NCBI RefSeq assembly: GCF_018413605.1
Contig: NZ_JAHCDN010000001.1
Span: 620,001-684,000 of the forward strand
From: Variovorax sp. PCZ-1
Lineage (GTDB): Bacteria > Pseudomonadota > Gammaproteobacteria > Burkholderiales > Burkholderiaceae_C
Length of the DNA stretch: 64,000 nt
Reading direction: 5' to 3'
The translations under genes and the position numbers were made by a program. The notes beneath the pieces were generated by a model that was not told where the DNA came from, did no database searches, and saw nothing but the letters and a program-made list of their open reading frames with translations. Every line of letters starts with the position of its first letter. Position 1 is the stretch's first letter. Positions 7,349 to 15,722 of the stretch are shown here, piece by piece.

Positions 7349-7912
7349 TCATTCGGGGATCTCTTGTGAGTGTTCGCCCAATTCGCTGCGGTTGGTTTTG
7401 CGAAATGGTTTGCGCGAATCTTCATCGGCTGCATCGGGCTCGCCAGCAAATTGACCATCGATATAAAGCCATCTTGCAGCCTCGCCCACGCCCTCGCGAA
7501 TGAAGCGGCTGGTCTCGTGCAAGCGGCCTGCGCGGCCTGTGCTGTCTCGGTAGCGGGCGATGAATTCCACAACGCCTGCGTCGCCAGACATCGCGCTGTG
7601 TTTGATTTCTAGGCCGAGCCATTTGGTGGGCGGGAAATCGATGCTGCCGGGCGAGGATTCGCCGTACCAAGTAGCTAGCAGATAGTCGCCGAGCTGGAGC
7701 ACGTAGGCGCTGTAGCGAGAGCGCATGAGGGCTTCGGGCGTGGGGGCGTGGCGCTGAGGCGTGGCTTGCAAGCCTGCATGCCAAGGGCCGCAGCATATGC
7801 CGTAGGTTTTTGTGCTGCTGGGCTCGTTGCTACGGCAGGGGCATTCGGCGCTGTCTGCGAGGCGCGAGGTCTGGGTGTGTTTTTGTTTGGGGAAGGCGCG
7901 GTGTGTGCTCAT
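7349..7912 (-). CDS. YchJ-family SEC-C-like protein (UPF0225)
   Basis: About 187 residues from ATG 7912 (a GTG at 7918 is also in frame). The N-terminus carries a Cys-rich metal-binding element (ECPCRSNE, then CCGPWHAG, about residues 23-46). The body has the YchJ core: TPEALMRSRYSAYVL, LATWY, WLGLEIKH, VVEFIARYRD and the HETSRFIREG motif split across about 60-155, as in NTF2-like YchJ proteins. Such proteins are small cytosolic metal-binding proteins of unknown function. It lies 17 bases after the BepA-like protease and before DUF2784 on one strand. Confidence 0.85.
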   Translation of the reverse strand: MSTHRAFPKQKHTQTSRLADSAECPCRSNEPSSTKTYGICCGPWHAGLQATPQRHAPTPEALMRSRYSAYVLQLGDYLLATWYGESSPGSIDFPPTKWLGLEIKHSAMSGDAGVVEFIARYRDSTGRAGRLHETSRFIREGVGEAARWLYIDGQFAGEPDAADEDSRKPFRKTNRSELGEHSQEIPE

Positions 7913-7929
7913 GCCCACATTGTCAGGGC

Positions 7930-9552
7930 TTATGGCTTGTCGCGCTCGTTTTGCAGTTCGCGCACCATGGCCTGCACGGCGCGGGTGCGGGTGTCAAGGA
8001 TGCTGGATTCGATGTGGTTCGCACCATTGGCTCTTGCCCATTCTTGCGCGGCTTTGAGGCGATCGAGGGCTGCGCCGTAATCGAGCAGCGCGATACGGCT
8101 CTCTGCGCTGGCGCGCATGCTGCGTAGTTGCTGGCCTTGGGCTTCATAGAGGCTGGAGAGCGCTTGCCAAGCGGGTGCGTCGCCCGGGCGATTGGTGACC
8201 CAGATTTGTAAGGCGTCTGCGGCGCTGGTGCGGTCGAGGCTGGCGTCTGCTCGCGCGAGCTGCGCCCATGCGAGCAGGGTGGGGCGCTCGTTTCGTTGGC
8301 TTGGCATGCTGCGCAATTGCGCGAGAGAGGCGAGGGCTGCAGTGCGTAGTTCTGGCGTGGGTGTAGCTGTCACTTGCATCGCCTCAATTGCTATCAATTC
8401 AATAGCTGCTTGCGCATGTTCTATGCCGGCCAGAGGCTCAAAAGGCATAGAAATGAGGAGTTCGCGGGCTGCTGCGGCATATCGCAGCATATCTGCGCTG
8501 TTACGCTGGCGGCTGCTGGCGAATGCGCCGCCATAGAGTTGGGCGAGCTGGCGGATTTTTTGCACGGGTGTGGCGCTGGCCGGCAATGGATTGCGCAGCG
8601 CGAGAGCGGCTTGGGTGAGCTCAGCGCGCAGACTGTCTACGCTGCTGTCTGAGATCAGGCGCGCACGGGTAGCGATGATGGCGTGCTCCGCTTGCCATCC
8701 CAAAGTTTGTGTGGTTTGTGATGCCGCGGGCAAGAGCTGTAAGCGCGATTGCATATCGCCCAGGCGCTCGGTGGTAAGCGGGTGGGTGCGCAGATAAGGG
8801 AAGCTGCCGTTGTCATTGATGCGATTGGCCGCTTGGAGCTTGTCAAACATGCCGGTGAAGCCGCGCACATCCATGCCGGCTTCTTGCAAAATTGCAAAGC
8901 CAATGCGATCGGCTTCGCGCTCCATATCGCGGGAGAAGTTGAGCTGGGTTTGAGCGCTCACTGCCTGCGAGCCACTGATGACGGCGGCTCCAGCTTGTGG
9001 ATTCTTGCTGGCAGCAACTGCACCCAAAATCATCGCGCCGAGCATCCATGGCGATTGTTGGTTTTGTTTACTGATCTGGCGGGCGATGTGGCGCTGGGAG
9101 ACGTGAGTCAATTCGTGAGCGAGCACACTGGCCAGCTCATCGCGCGTGCTAACAGCGCCCACCAAGCCCAGATGCAAGCCGAAAAACCCGCCAGGCAATG
9201 CGAAGGCATTGATGCTGCGATCTTTGCCGGTCATGATTTCCCAAGCGAGCTGCTGCTGCTCCGGCGTGATATCGCCACGGCGCTTGGCAGCAGCGAGCAA
9301 TGGCTGCCAAAGTCGTTGCACATAAGCTGTGATGAGCGGATCGTCGATGTAATCCGGATCGCGATAAATCTCGCGCGCGATTCGCAAACCTAATTTTTTC
9401 TCAGCGCTCACGCTCATCTCTTCACCATCACCCAGCTGAGGCAAAGCATCTGCAGCTTGGCTCAAGGGTTGGATGCTGAATAAACTGATTGCTACCAAAT
9501 ACGTAGCAGCTCGCGCAGATTTCTTGCCGGCGAATGGCCAAAAATGCTTCAA
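7930..9552 (-). CDS. BepA-like M48 metalloprotease with TPR repeats
   Basis: 540 residues. Signal peptide at about 1-33, then an M48 zinc protease domain with HELTH at 146-150 (H146, E147, H150) and the third-ligand helix MEREADRIG near residue 212, then a C-terminal TPR-like alpha-helical half (about 270-540). The layout matches BepA/YfgC, a periplasmic protease-chaperone that assists outer-membrane protein assembly and degrades stalled LptD or BAM substrates. Unusual: two copies of the short hairpin repeat lie in frame, one encoding most of the signal peptide (about residues 3-22) and one in the TPR region (about 370-389). Divergent from moaC. Confidence 0.9.
   Translation of the reverse strand: MKHFWPFAGKKSARAATYLVAISLFSIQPLSQAADALPQLGDGEEMSVSAEKKLGLRIAREIYRDPDYIDDPLITAYVQRLWQPLLAAAKRRGDITPEQQQLAWEIMTGKDRSINAFALPGGFFGLHLGLVGAVSTRDELASVLAHELTHVSQRHIARQISKQNQQSPWMLGAMILGAVAASKNPQAGAAVISGSQAVSAQTQLNFSRDMEREADRIGFAILQEAGMDVRGFTGMFDKLQAANRINDNGSFPYLRTHPLTTERLGDMQSRLQLLPAASQTTQTLGWQAEHAIIATRARLISDSSVDSLRAELTQAALALRNPLPASATPVQKIRQLAQLYGGAFASSRQRNSADMLRYAAAARELLISMPFEPLAGIEHAQAAIELIAIEAMQVTATPTPELRTAALASLAQLRSMPSQRNERPTLLAWAQLARADASLDRTSAADALQIWVTNRPGDAPAWQALSSLYEAQGQQLRSMRASAESRIALLDYGAALDRLKAAQEWARANGANHIESSILDTRTRAVQAMVRELQNERDKP
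8386..8444 (+). repeat. Short hairpin repeat inside the BepA-like gene (TPR region)
   Basis: ATTGCTATCAATTCAATAGC, then TGCTTGCGCATGTTCTATG and CCGGCCAGAGGC, a close match to the family. Read on the minus strand it encodes about residues 370-389 without breaking the frame. Confidence 0.8.
9487..9545 (+). repeat. Short hairpin repeat encoding the BepA-like signal peptide
   Basis: ATTGCTACCAAATACGTAGC, then AGCTCGCGCAGATTTCTTGC and CGGCGAATGGCC: left hairpin, GCGCAG core and GCCGGC block all present. On the minus strand it encodes FWPFAGKKSARAATYLVAI, that is, the basic n-region and start of the h-region. Confidence 0.8.
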
Positions 9553-9636
9553 AATGTGACTTTCAATGAGTGGTCTGGCTGCAATGCTTAGTGATCAGAC
9601 CGTATGATGCAAGAAATAGATGAAGGTTTCGTAAAT

Positions 9637-10119
9637 ATGAGTGATTCGCTAACGCATTTTGACAAAAATGGTCAGGCGCATATGGTGGATGTGGGTGGCA
9701 AAGCTTCTACCCATCGCGTGGCGACTGTGCTGGGGCGCATTGATATGCTGCCTGCCACGCTGGCCTTGATCGCTTCGGGCAGCGCGAAAAAAGGCGATGT
9801 GCTGGGGATTGCGCGGATTGCGGGGATTCAAGCGGCGAAGAAGACGAGTGATTTGATCCCGCTGTGTCATCCATTGGCGATCACGCGTGTGGCGGTGGAT
9901 TTTGAGCTGGGCTCAGAGAGCGATCCACATGTGGCTTGCACGGCAACTGTAGAAACGGTGGGGCCAACAGGTGTGGAGATGGAGGCGCTCACAGCTTGCT
10001 CAGTGGCGCTGCTGACGATTTATGACATGTGCAAAGCTGTGGATCGGGGGATGGTGCTGCGCTCAGTGGCTTTGACTGAGAAGCATGGCGGGAAATCTGG
10101 GAGTTATGTGCGCTCTTGA
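9637..10119 (+). CDS. moaC: Cyclic pyranopterin monophosphate synthase MoaC
   Basis: 160 residues from the ATG at 9637; an in-frame extension to 9604 is less like the family. MoaC converts the MoaA product into cyclic pyranopterin monophosphate in molybdopterin biosynthesis. Seen: [15 protein letters not shown] at the N-terminus, the conserved [13 protein letters not shown] block (about 68-80), [16 protein letters not shown] (about 109-124) and the active-site loop [11 protein letters not shown] (about 128-138). Length is typical. It stands alone, divergent from the BepA-like gene, with no other moa gene in the window. Confidence 0.95.
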   Translation: MSDSLTHFDKNGQAHMVDVGGKASTHRVATVLGRIDMLPATLALIASGSAKKGDVLGIARIAGIQAAKKTSDLIPLCHPLAITRVAVDFELGSESDPHVACTATVETVGPTGVEMEALTACSVALLTIYDMCKAVDRGMVLRSVALTEKHGGKSGSYVRS

Positions 10120-10153
10120 TGTCACTTGCTGAGGTATCGGCGGCTGGCTGCGC

Positions 10154-10237
10154 TTGGGGTATCCCCCTCCACGAATGTCCTCCGGCTGGCGCTGCGCGCG
10201 TGCCTCCCCCTTTATTTCGTTGCGGGAGATACCCCAA
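10154..10237. repeat. Palindromic element downstream of moaC
   Basis: Arms TTGGGGTATC (10154-10163) and GATACCCCAA (10228-10237) are perfectly complementary, and the interior (CCCCCTCC with GGAGG-like parts, GCTGCGCGCG) can pair further. It lies between the convergent moaC and oxygenase genes and could act as a bidirectional terminator or be a REP-type element. Confidence 0.6.
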
Positions 10238-10280
10238 CCACAGCCGCATTCTTGAGTGTTAAGCGCTCGGCGATGAATGA

Positions 10281-11129
10281 CTAACCCTTGCGGCGCAGCT
10301 CCTGCATACGCTCTTCAAAATAGCTGCCCACGGTGTAGCGCTCCGATAGTTTGATCTCGCGCCTTGGGTGCAAAAACAAGGGCAGCGACACGCGGCTTTT
10401 CTTCGCACCTTCGCCTACAGGGTTGAGCACGCGGTGCTGGGTGCTGGGGTAGTAGTGGCCGCTGGCTTCTTCCAGCATGTCGCCGATGTTGACGATGAGC
10501 AGGCCGAAATCTGAAGGGGCGTCGATCCACACGCCATCGGTGCCCATCACTTGCAGACCTGGCTCGGTCGCTGCAGGCAGGATGGTGAGCAGGTTGATGT
10601 CGGTGTGCGCAGCGGCGCGGATGGAGTTGGGTGCTTGCTCCCCGTTGAGCGGCGGGTAGTGCAAGACGCGAAGCAAAGTCTCTTCGCAGTCATCAATCAT
10701 GCTGGCCAGGGGCACGCTGTATTTTGAGCGAATGTCTTCAGGTGAATTGTCTTCCACCCATTTGAGCAGCGTGGCGGCGAGTTCTTTGCCCAAGCCGTAG
10801 TAGCGGCGCGCGGCATCGCTCACCTCTGCAGGGTAGCGCCCCCAGGGAAACAGATGGAAGAATTCTTTGAAATCCCGGATGTCGTTGCCTTTGGCTGTCT
10901 CGCTCACGGCGGTGGAGAAATGGCCATCGAGTTTGACGGGATCCCAGGTGTATTTTTGCGCGTCACCTGATTGGAAGAAGCGGAGCCATTCATCGTAAAT
11001 GCCATGAACGAGTTCGCTGGAAAGAGGATGATTTTTCAAAACGCCAAAGCCGGTGCGATGCAGGCTTTCGCAAAAGGCGCGGGGAGCGTCGGGGGAGGTG
11101 AAATCAACGATGGGTAAAACTGGGTTCAT
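10281..11129 (-). CDS. Isopenicillin-N-synthase-like 2-oxoglutarate/Fe(II) dioxygenase
   Basis: 282 residues from ATG 11129 (a GTG at 11141 would overlap the upstream gene). The N-terminal DIOX_N part (PVLPIVDF at the start) precedes a double-stranded beta-helix with the iron ligands: H and D in AAHTDINLLTIL (about 174-185), the distal H in PSTQHRVLNP (about 230-239), and the 2-oxoglutarate-binding R-x-S in KSRVSLPLF. All are present, so it should be an active oxygenase, but the substrate cannot be read from sequence. It follows the nucleoside hydrolase by two bases, so it is probably in one operon with it and ribokinase. Confidence 0.88.
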   Translation of the reverse strand: MNPVLPIVDFTSPDAPRAFCESLHRTGFGVLKNHPLSSELVHGIYDEWLRFFQSGDAQKYTWDPVKLDGHFSTAVSETAKGNDIRDFKEFFHLFPWGRYPAEVSDAARRYYGLGKELAATLLKWVEDNSPEDIRSKYSVPLASMIDDCEETLLRVLHYPPLNGEQAPNSIRAAAHTDINLLTILPAATEPGLQVMGTDGVWIDAPSDFGLLIVNIGDMLEEASGHYYPSTQHRVLNPVGEGAKKSRVSLPLFLHPRREIKLSERYTVGSYFEERMQELRRKG

Positions 11130-11131
11130 AT

Positions 11132-12124
11132 TCAAAGCCACTTTGAGAGCAGTGTATTTTCGAATATTTTGAGGACGCTGGGAACATCTACGGTCATCGC
11201 CGCTTTTGACAGAGGCACTTCTTCGCCGAAGCCAGCCTGTGGAAAACCCACTTGCAGACGGTCATGAAGAATGGTCTGCCCCTGCGCAATGCCATCGCTC
11301 ACGCAGCGCAAGCGGCCTTGCGCGAAGCTAAACAATTCAGGATGTAAAAATGCGATGAAGGCGAGCACATCGTGGCCGAAGCAGCCGGGGTTGGCTTTCA
11401 AATCGGGGTAACGCGTGGCGTAAAACTGCGCGTAAAAGCGTACGGCATGCAGCAAGGTATCGGTCAGGGCGTGTTGGTGGTGTGCAGCAAGTTTCTCAAA
11501 CAAGGACACGGGAATGACGACGTTGTACGTCACATCCAAGCCCACCATCGTGAGATCAAAGCCGGCGGTGAACACCGCATCGGCGGCGTGCGGATCATTC
11601 CAAATATTCGCCTCGGCCACAGGCGAGACATTGCCACCTTCTTTAACCGCGCCGCCCATGAGCACAATACGTTTGATCAGCTGCGGTAACTTGGGCTCAA
11701 GCGCCAAAGCCGCTGCAATATTGGTGAGTGGCCCCACGGGCACGAGAGTGATCAGGCCGGGCTGTGCTCGTGCCATATCGACGATGAACTGTGCTGCACT
11801 GCGCGCGTCGGTTTTCGCGGCTGACGAAGCAATGCGCGATGGCAGATTGCCTAAACCATCCGCGCCATGAATGTAATCAGGCGGGGCTTCTGCAAGCTTG
11901 ACCCAAGGGGTACTGGCACCTTGAGCGACTGCGATGCCGCGGCCTGCTAGCTGGGTGAGATACAGCGCATTGGTGGTGGCTTGTGATACGGTCACATTGC
12001 CATACACCGTGGTGATGCCCACGAGATCAATGAGCGGATGCGCCATGGCGAAGCACAGTGCCATGGCATCGTCTACGCCGGGGTCGGTGTCAAAAATGAC
12101 GGGGTGTTTTATGGAGTCTGTCAT
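11132..12124 (-). CDS. Inosine/uridine-preferring nucleoside hydrolase
   Basis: 330 residues from ATG 12124 (a TTG at 12145 is also in frame). The calcium-binding N-terminal motif FDTDPGVDDAMAL is intact, as are the GITTVYGNVTV strand, the HGADGLGN loop, the NIWNDPHAADAVF block and a C-terminal DVLAFIAFLHPELF helix. It hydrolyses ribonucleosides to base plus ribose. It lies 27 bases after ribokinase, which would phosphorylate the released ribose, so the pair forms a nucleoside salvage unit in the cytosol. Substrate preference (purine or pyrimidine) is not resolved. Confidence 0.92.
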   Translation of the reverse strand: MTDSIKHPVIFDTDPGVDDAMALCFAMAHPLIDLVGITTVYGNVTVSQATTNALYLTQLAGRGIAVAQGASTPWVKLAEAPPDYIHGADGLGNLPSRIASSAAKTDARSAAQFIVDMARAQPGLITLVPVGPLTNIAAALALEPKLPQLIKRIVLMGGAVKEGGNVSPVAEANIWNDPHAADAVFTAGFDLTMVGLDVTYNVVIPVSLFEKLAAHHQHALTDTLLHAVRFYAQFYATRYPDLKANPGCFGHDVLAFIAFLHPELFSFAQGRLRCVSDGIAQGQTILHDRLQVGFPQAGFGEEVPLSKAAMTVDVPSVLKIFENTLLSKWL

Positions 12125-12151
12125 GCGATTCGTTTTCAATTCCAAAAAGGC

Positions 12152-13042
12152 TCAGTGTGCATTTTTCATCAACGCCATCACCTCCTCACGGCTAGGAATA
12201 CTACTCTGAGCTCCCAGCTTGGTGCAAGTCAGCGCGGATGCTGCACTGGCCTCTTGCAAGCATTCTTGCATGGCCGCGCCACGCGCTAGCGCCGCAACAA
12301 AGCTGCCGCAGAAGGTATCGCCAGCGGCGGTGGTGTCCACCACATTGATGGCGTAAGCCTTTTGTTGTATGACATGGCCGTGGTGCAAAGCGAGGCAGCC
12401 CTGCGCCCCGAGGGTGACGATCACGTTCTGCAGATCATGCAGTTTGGCCAGGCGCTGTAGCTGCGTGAGCACATCACCTTCTTCGCCGGCCAATGCTGAC
12501 AGCTCACCTTCGTTCACGATCAACATATCCACATTGCGCAGCAACTCGTCAGGCAGATCTCGCGCTGGTGCGGCATTCAGTACGACTTTTGCACCTTGCG
12601 CGCGCGCTGCTTTGGCAAAAGCCAGCACCGTCATCACGGGGCTTTCCAATTGCATCAGCACATGCGAGATATGCAAATGCCCCGGCCAGTGATGGGGCTG
12701 CAAATCCGCATTCGCGCCAGGCGCAACGGTGATCGCATTCTCCCCTTCATCGCTCACGCAAATGAAAGCCGTACCTGTGGCCTGCTCGCTGCGCACACTG
12801 TGCAACTGAACATGCGCATCAGCAAGCGAGGCCAGCAGCGGCTTGGCGTAATCATCATCGCCCAAGGCGCAGAGCATCGCGGTAGCCGCGCCGCCTGCGC
12901 GCGCGCAAGCCACGGCTTGATTCGCCCCTTTGCCGCCGGGGAAGGTTTGAAAATCCCAACCGAGCACCGTTTCTCCAGGCGCTGGAATATGACCAGCGCG
13001 AACGACGAAATCCAAATTAGCAGAGCCAGCAACGAGGATCAT
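12152..13042 (-). CDS. rbsK: Ribokinase (PfkB family)
   Basis: 296 residues. Phosphorylates D-ribose to ribose 5-phosphate. Seen: N-terminal ILVAGSANLDFVVR, the substrate-loop motif FPGGKGANQAVACAR (about 34-48), the central NAAPARDLPDELL, VIVTLGAQGC and the catalytic/anion-hole motif TTAAGDTFCGSF with its Asp (about 245-256). Length is typical. The start at 13042 has AGGAG about 7 bases upstream. The first 39 bases are exactly duplicated at 14511-14549, on the far side of the cytochrome gene that now lies immediately upstream, so the original promoter was separated from this gene. Functions with the nucleoside hydrolase. Confidence 0.93.
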   Translation of the reverse strand: MILVAGSANLDFVVRAGHIPAPGETVLGWDFQTFPGGKGANQAVACARAGGAATAMLCALGDDDYAKPLLASLADAHVQLHSVRSEQATGTAFICVSDEGENAITVAPGANADLQPHHWPGHLHISHVLMQLESPVMTVLAFAKAARAQGAKVVLNAAPARDLPDELLRNVDMLIVNEGELSALAGEEGDVLTQLQRLAKLHDLQNVIVTLGAQGCLALHHGHVIQQKAYAINVVDTTAAGDTFCGSFVAALARGAAMQECLQEASAASALTCTKLGAQSSIPSREEVMALMKNAH

Positions 13043-13051
13043 GAGAATCTC

Positions 13052-14389
13052 CTATTTTCGTAAACGCGATACGTCCTTAGGCTCAATGTCGTTACGGTCT
13101 ATGTTGGCAAATTTAGATCTAACAAAATTTGCAATTGAAGAAATTTCCTCATCGCGTAACTGCTTCCAGCCTGGCATTCGCCCCCCATTTTGCCCATTCA
13201 GCAGAATATCTATCAAGACTGGAGGGGACTGTAGCTTGGGTGATCCTAAGATTGCCTTGATGGGACCAACTTCCTTTCCTGAAAGAAGATGGCAGGCAGC
13301 ACAATTTGCTGAATAAAGACGTTCGCCGTACTTAAGACGCTGGGTTGAATCCATTTGACTAAATGGTATTTGTACTGCATTGTTTTGTGGTGCGCTCCTT
13401 GGAACGACGAGTACATATCCTGGATGACTCGCCGGTGGCTTGGGCTCTTCGAAGCGCCCGCCGGATGCATTAGCCATAAAAACTACCGCTCTTGCTATCT
13501 CTACATCATCCCAATCACCTCCGCCTTGCGCCCCCATGGCACCTTTGCCACGCAACGTGCTTTCAACCATTGATGGCAAGCCTTTTTGTATGCGTGGCTG
13601 CCAAGCATTGACATCACCCAGCCGAGGAGAAATAGCAATACCACCTCCATGACATGCTACGCATTGCGCCTGATAAACAGTTTGACCATCTTTAAGTGTG
13701 CGTAAACGTGGGATTGCAGTTGGCGCTGATGTATTGATACGATTTGCTAACTCTAGTGCGCGGTGCGCACGCTCGCCGGTGAATTTACCTTGAGAGACCT
13801 TATCTCTTATCGATGTGGCTAGCAAATTATTAATGCTGTTGACTAGCCCTGACAAGCTCTTCAACAGTTCGTCGACTTGTTGTTGTGATATCGGGCTTTC
13901 TGTTGTGGCATGAGGCAGTGTAGATGTAGTTTTGACAGGGATGCTAGATGCACGCTTACTGGCAGCTTGCGATCGCAACATAAACTCAATGCTCCAAGTT
14001 AACGAATCTAAATGTTCTGCTTCATAAGCTTTGTGATCAGCAGTGAATGCGCGTTCTAGTCTCTTATGAATAGGCTCTAAAAGTTTATGCACCTGTGGGA
14101 CTTCACGCTGCTCCAGAGTGGCCTGAAAATACTCACTCATCACGACATCAATTCGCGCAGGATCAAGAATTTTTCTAAGCGCAGCTCCGTTTTCTTCGTC
14201 TGAGTAATTTAATGCACGGGCTTGCAAGACTTGCTTGCTCTCGAATAGCGATATCTCAGATGAAAATTGGCGTAAATTGCTCTCAGCCATCGTGATAGGC
14301 GAAACTTGGATAAGAAGCAAAAAACCAACCAACCTCAGCATGTTTCGCTTGAAGTATTGGTATATGAACACGTAAATGAAATTCAACAT
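13052..14389 (-). CDS. Exported diheme c-type cytochrome
   Basis: 445 residues. Signal peptide/anchor (about 17-35). Residues about 36-225 are helical and unrecognised. Heme site 1 is C243-VA-C246-H247, in a domain strongly like the cytochrome c5 at 47435-48001 (shared GKGxMGAQGGGDW and RAVVxMxNAxGG). Heme site 2 is C363-AA-C366-H367, in a second cytochrome c domain with axial-Met candidates in GGRMPGWKQL. It should carry electrons in the periplasm, but the partner is unknown. The gene is clearly AT-richer than its neighbours and is bounded by a 39-bp direct duplication of the rbsK start, which points to insertion. Confidence 0.85.
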   Translation of the reverse strand: MLNFIYVFIYQYFKRNMLRLVGFLLLIQVSPITMAESNLRQFSSEISLFESKQVLQARALNYSDEENGAALRKILDPARIDVVMSEYFQATLEQREVPQVHKLLEPIHKRLERAFTADHKAYEAEHLDSLTWSIEFMLRSQAASKRASSIPVKTTSTLPHATTESPISQQQVDELLKSLSGLVNSINNLLATSIRDKVSQGKFTGERAHRALELANRINTSAPTAIPRLRTLKDGQTVYQAQCVACHGGGIAISPRLGDVNAWQPRIQKGLPSMVESTLRGKGAMGAQGGGDWDDVEIARAVVFMANASGGRFEEPKPPASHPGYVLVVPRSAPQNNAVQIPFSQMDSTQRLKYGERLYSANCAACHLLSGKEVGPIKAILGSPKLQSPPVLIDILLNGQNGGRMPGWKQLRDEEISSIANFVRSKFANIDRNDIEPKDVSRLRK

Positions 14390-14471
14390 ACTGCTATGGT
14401 AATTGCGAAAGTAACGTCACTCGTTGTGGCTGGTCGAAGCAGGATTCGCCCTTTTGCCTCCTGAGAAAGTC

Positions 14472-14549
14472 TAAAAATCTCAGCCCAGCACCGTCTCGAC
14501 CGGCGCGTGCGACGAAATCCAAATTAGCAGAGCCAGCAACGAGGATCAT
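14472..14549 (-). pseudogene. Truncated 5' fragment of ribokinase
   Basis: Positions 14511-14549 are identical over 39 bases to the first 39 bases of rbsK (13004-13042), including the ATG and the residues ILVAGSANLDFV. Beyond that the match continues with a ~17-base deletion (CAGCACCGTCTCGACCGGCG against the rbsK sequence near 12963-12981), then fades. A likely ribosome-binding site (TAGGAAAAAGAG) precedes the ATG, so this may be the original rbsK start left behind when the cytochrome gene entered. Confidence 0.8.
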
Positions 14550-14584
14550 CTCTTTTTCCTAACGATTTTCTAGGTCTTTTCAGC

Positions 14585-14640
14585 ATTTCGCCGGCATAGA
14601 ATATGCGCAACGTGCTATATAAATAATAGCATCATGCAAC
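14585..14640 (-). repeat. Short hairpin repeat, minus orientation
   Basis: TTCGCCGGCATAGAATATGC then GCAACGTGCTATATAAATAATAGC is the reverse complement of the family form. It supplies the stop codon (TGA at 14632-14634) of the zeta-type toxin gene. Confidence 0.75.
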
Positions 14641-15246
14641 TGATATGCCCAGCACTTGATGTGCCCATTGTGGCAGAGGCTGATGCAGAATGCGCGTGTT
14701 TTGTTTGCGGCAGACGGCAACTCTTTTGGGTGCAGTAAAGCGTTCGCCTATCTCTCCGGGGTTGTCATACAGAATCGCCATATCAGCTTCGCGCACGGCT
14801 TGCTGCAAGTTAGCCAGCGTGCGCGGGTAGCGATCCAAGATGCGCTGATCAGGCACATTGTGCCCACCTTCACTCACCCGCTGACGCACGCGCAGTAGCA
14901 AGCGCTCGGGCTGATCCATGCAGACCACGAGGAGCACCACCACATAGCCCGCCGCTTGCGCTTCTTGAATCAAAGCTATTTTTGAAGAATGCGAAAAAAC
15001 AGTCTCGCTTACGAAGCTGTCGCCCGAAGCAATGAGCGTGGCGCGGCGTGTGTCAGCCCAATCACGCGCGGCTTCGGAGCGCTGCTGCAGATCAGCGATG
15101 TGTTGCAAATGGTCGCGCTCATAAAGATCAGCGTTCACAAACTCCGCTCTCGATGGAATCAAACCATCCTTCACGGCCGCGCGATACAGGCTGGATTTTC
15201 CTGCGCCGTTGGGGCCCGCCAGCAAATAGAAAACACGCTCGGCCAT
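14632..15246 (-). CDS. Zeta-toxin-like kinase / AAA ATPase (putative toxin)
   Basis: 204 residues. P-loop GPNGAGKSS (about 11-19), the FVNADLYERD motif, SETVFSHSSK (about 79-88) and the substrate-side GGHNVPDQRILDRYPRTL block (about 127-144) are those of zeta toxins, which phosphorylate UDP-N-acetylglucosamine and block cell-wall synthesis. The ATG at 15246 overlaps the stop of the upstream gene by one base (TGATG), a translational coupling typical of toxin-antitoxin pairs. The C-terminus and stop lie in a dispersed repeat. The toxin role is inferred from family and context; some family members may be plain kinases. Confidence 0.82.
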   Translation of the reverse strand: MAERVFYLLAGPNGAGKSSLYRAAVKDGLIPSRAEFVNADLYERDHLQHIADLQQRSEAARDWADTRRATLIASGDSFVSETVFSHSSKIALIQEAQAAGYVVVLLVVCMDQPERLLLRVRQRVSEGGHNVPDQRILDRYPRTLANLQQAVREADMAILYDNPGEIGERFTAPKRVAVCRKQNTRILHQPLPQWAHQVLGISVA

Positions 15247-15581
15247 CAAGCAGCCGAGCGATGTGCTACGGCATGGCCTTGTTGGCGATTGCTCATGACG
15301 ATCTCTCGCATGCGCTGTGCGAGGCTGCCGCTGGCTTCAGCTCGTGCAAAGCCGGCCTCGATGTCATCGAGCAAGGCATCTGCGGACGAGGCTTCTTTTT
15401 TAGGCATGAGCGCTACGCTGGCCTCACGCGCCGTGAGCCCGCCATCTTCTACTGCCTTGCCCAGCATCGCCCAATACTCGATTTGCCCAGCGGTGGAGCG
15501 ACGCATGGCGATGGCGGTTTGGCGCGCCTCCATGACAAGGGCGCTGGGGAGCTTGACGGAATTGAAAGTCGCGGCTTGCAT
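15246..15581 (-). CDS. ParD-like antitoxin of the zeta-type toxin
   Basis: 111 residues. The N-terminal half resembles ParD-like TA antitoxins of the ribbon-helix-helix kind: SVKLPSALVMEARQTAIAM followed by RRSTAGQIEYWAMLGKAVE. The C-terminal half (about 62-111) is more variable and probably the toxin-binding part. It precedes and is coupled to the zeta-like toxin gene, so it likely neutralises it and represses the operon. The classic partner of zeta is epsilon, so this ParD-type pairing is notable. Confidence 0.72.
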   Translation of the reverse strand: MQAATFNSVKLPSALVMEARQTAIAMRRSTAGQIEYWAMLGKAVEDGGLTAREASVALMPKKEASSADALLDDIEAGFARAEASGSLAQRMREIVMSNRQQGHAVAHRSAA

Positions 15582-15622
15582 GGCGTACTCCTGAACAAAG
15601 AGAATTGAAGTTTAGCCGAAAG

Positions 15623-15637
15623 TGGCATTTTGCGCCA
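15623..15637. promoter_or_regulatory. Candidate NtrC-type operator upstream of amt
   Basis: Dyad TGGCATTTTGCGCCA, resembling NtrC sites (TGCAC-N-GTGCA class), about 70 bases upstream of the sigma-54-type promoter. Only one half-site quality match; tentative. Confidence 0.35.
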
Positions 15638-15705
15638 TTTAATCCAAAAATCATAAAATTTTTAGAAAACGATCATTTCGGCATCAAATAGGAGATAAAT
15701 CTAGT

Positions 15706-15722
15706 TTGGCGCGATTTTTGCT
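15706..15722 (+). promoter_or_regulatory. Sigma-54-type promoter of the ammonium transporter
   Basis: TTGGCGCGATTTTTGCT: GG and GC are separated by exactly 10 bases, as in the -24/-12 consensus TGGCACG-N4-TTGC. It lies about 90 bases upstream of the amt start, where nitrogen-controlled transporters usually have such a promoter. Confidence 0.72.
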
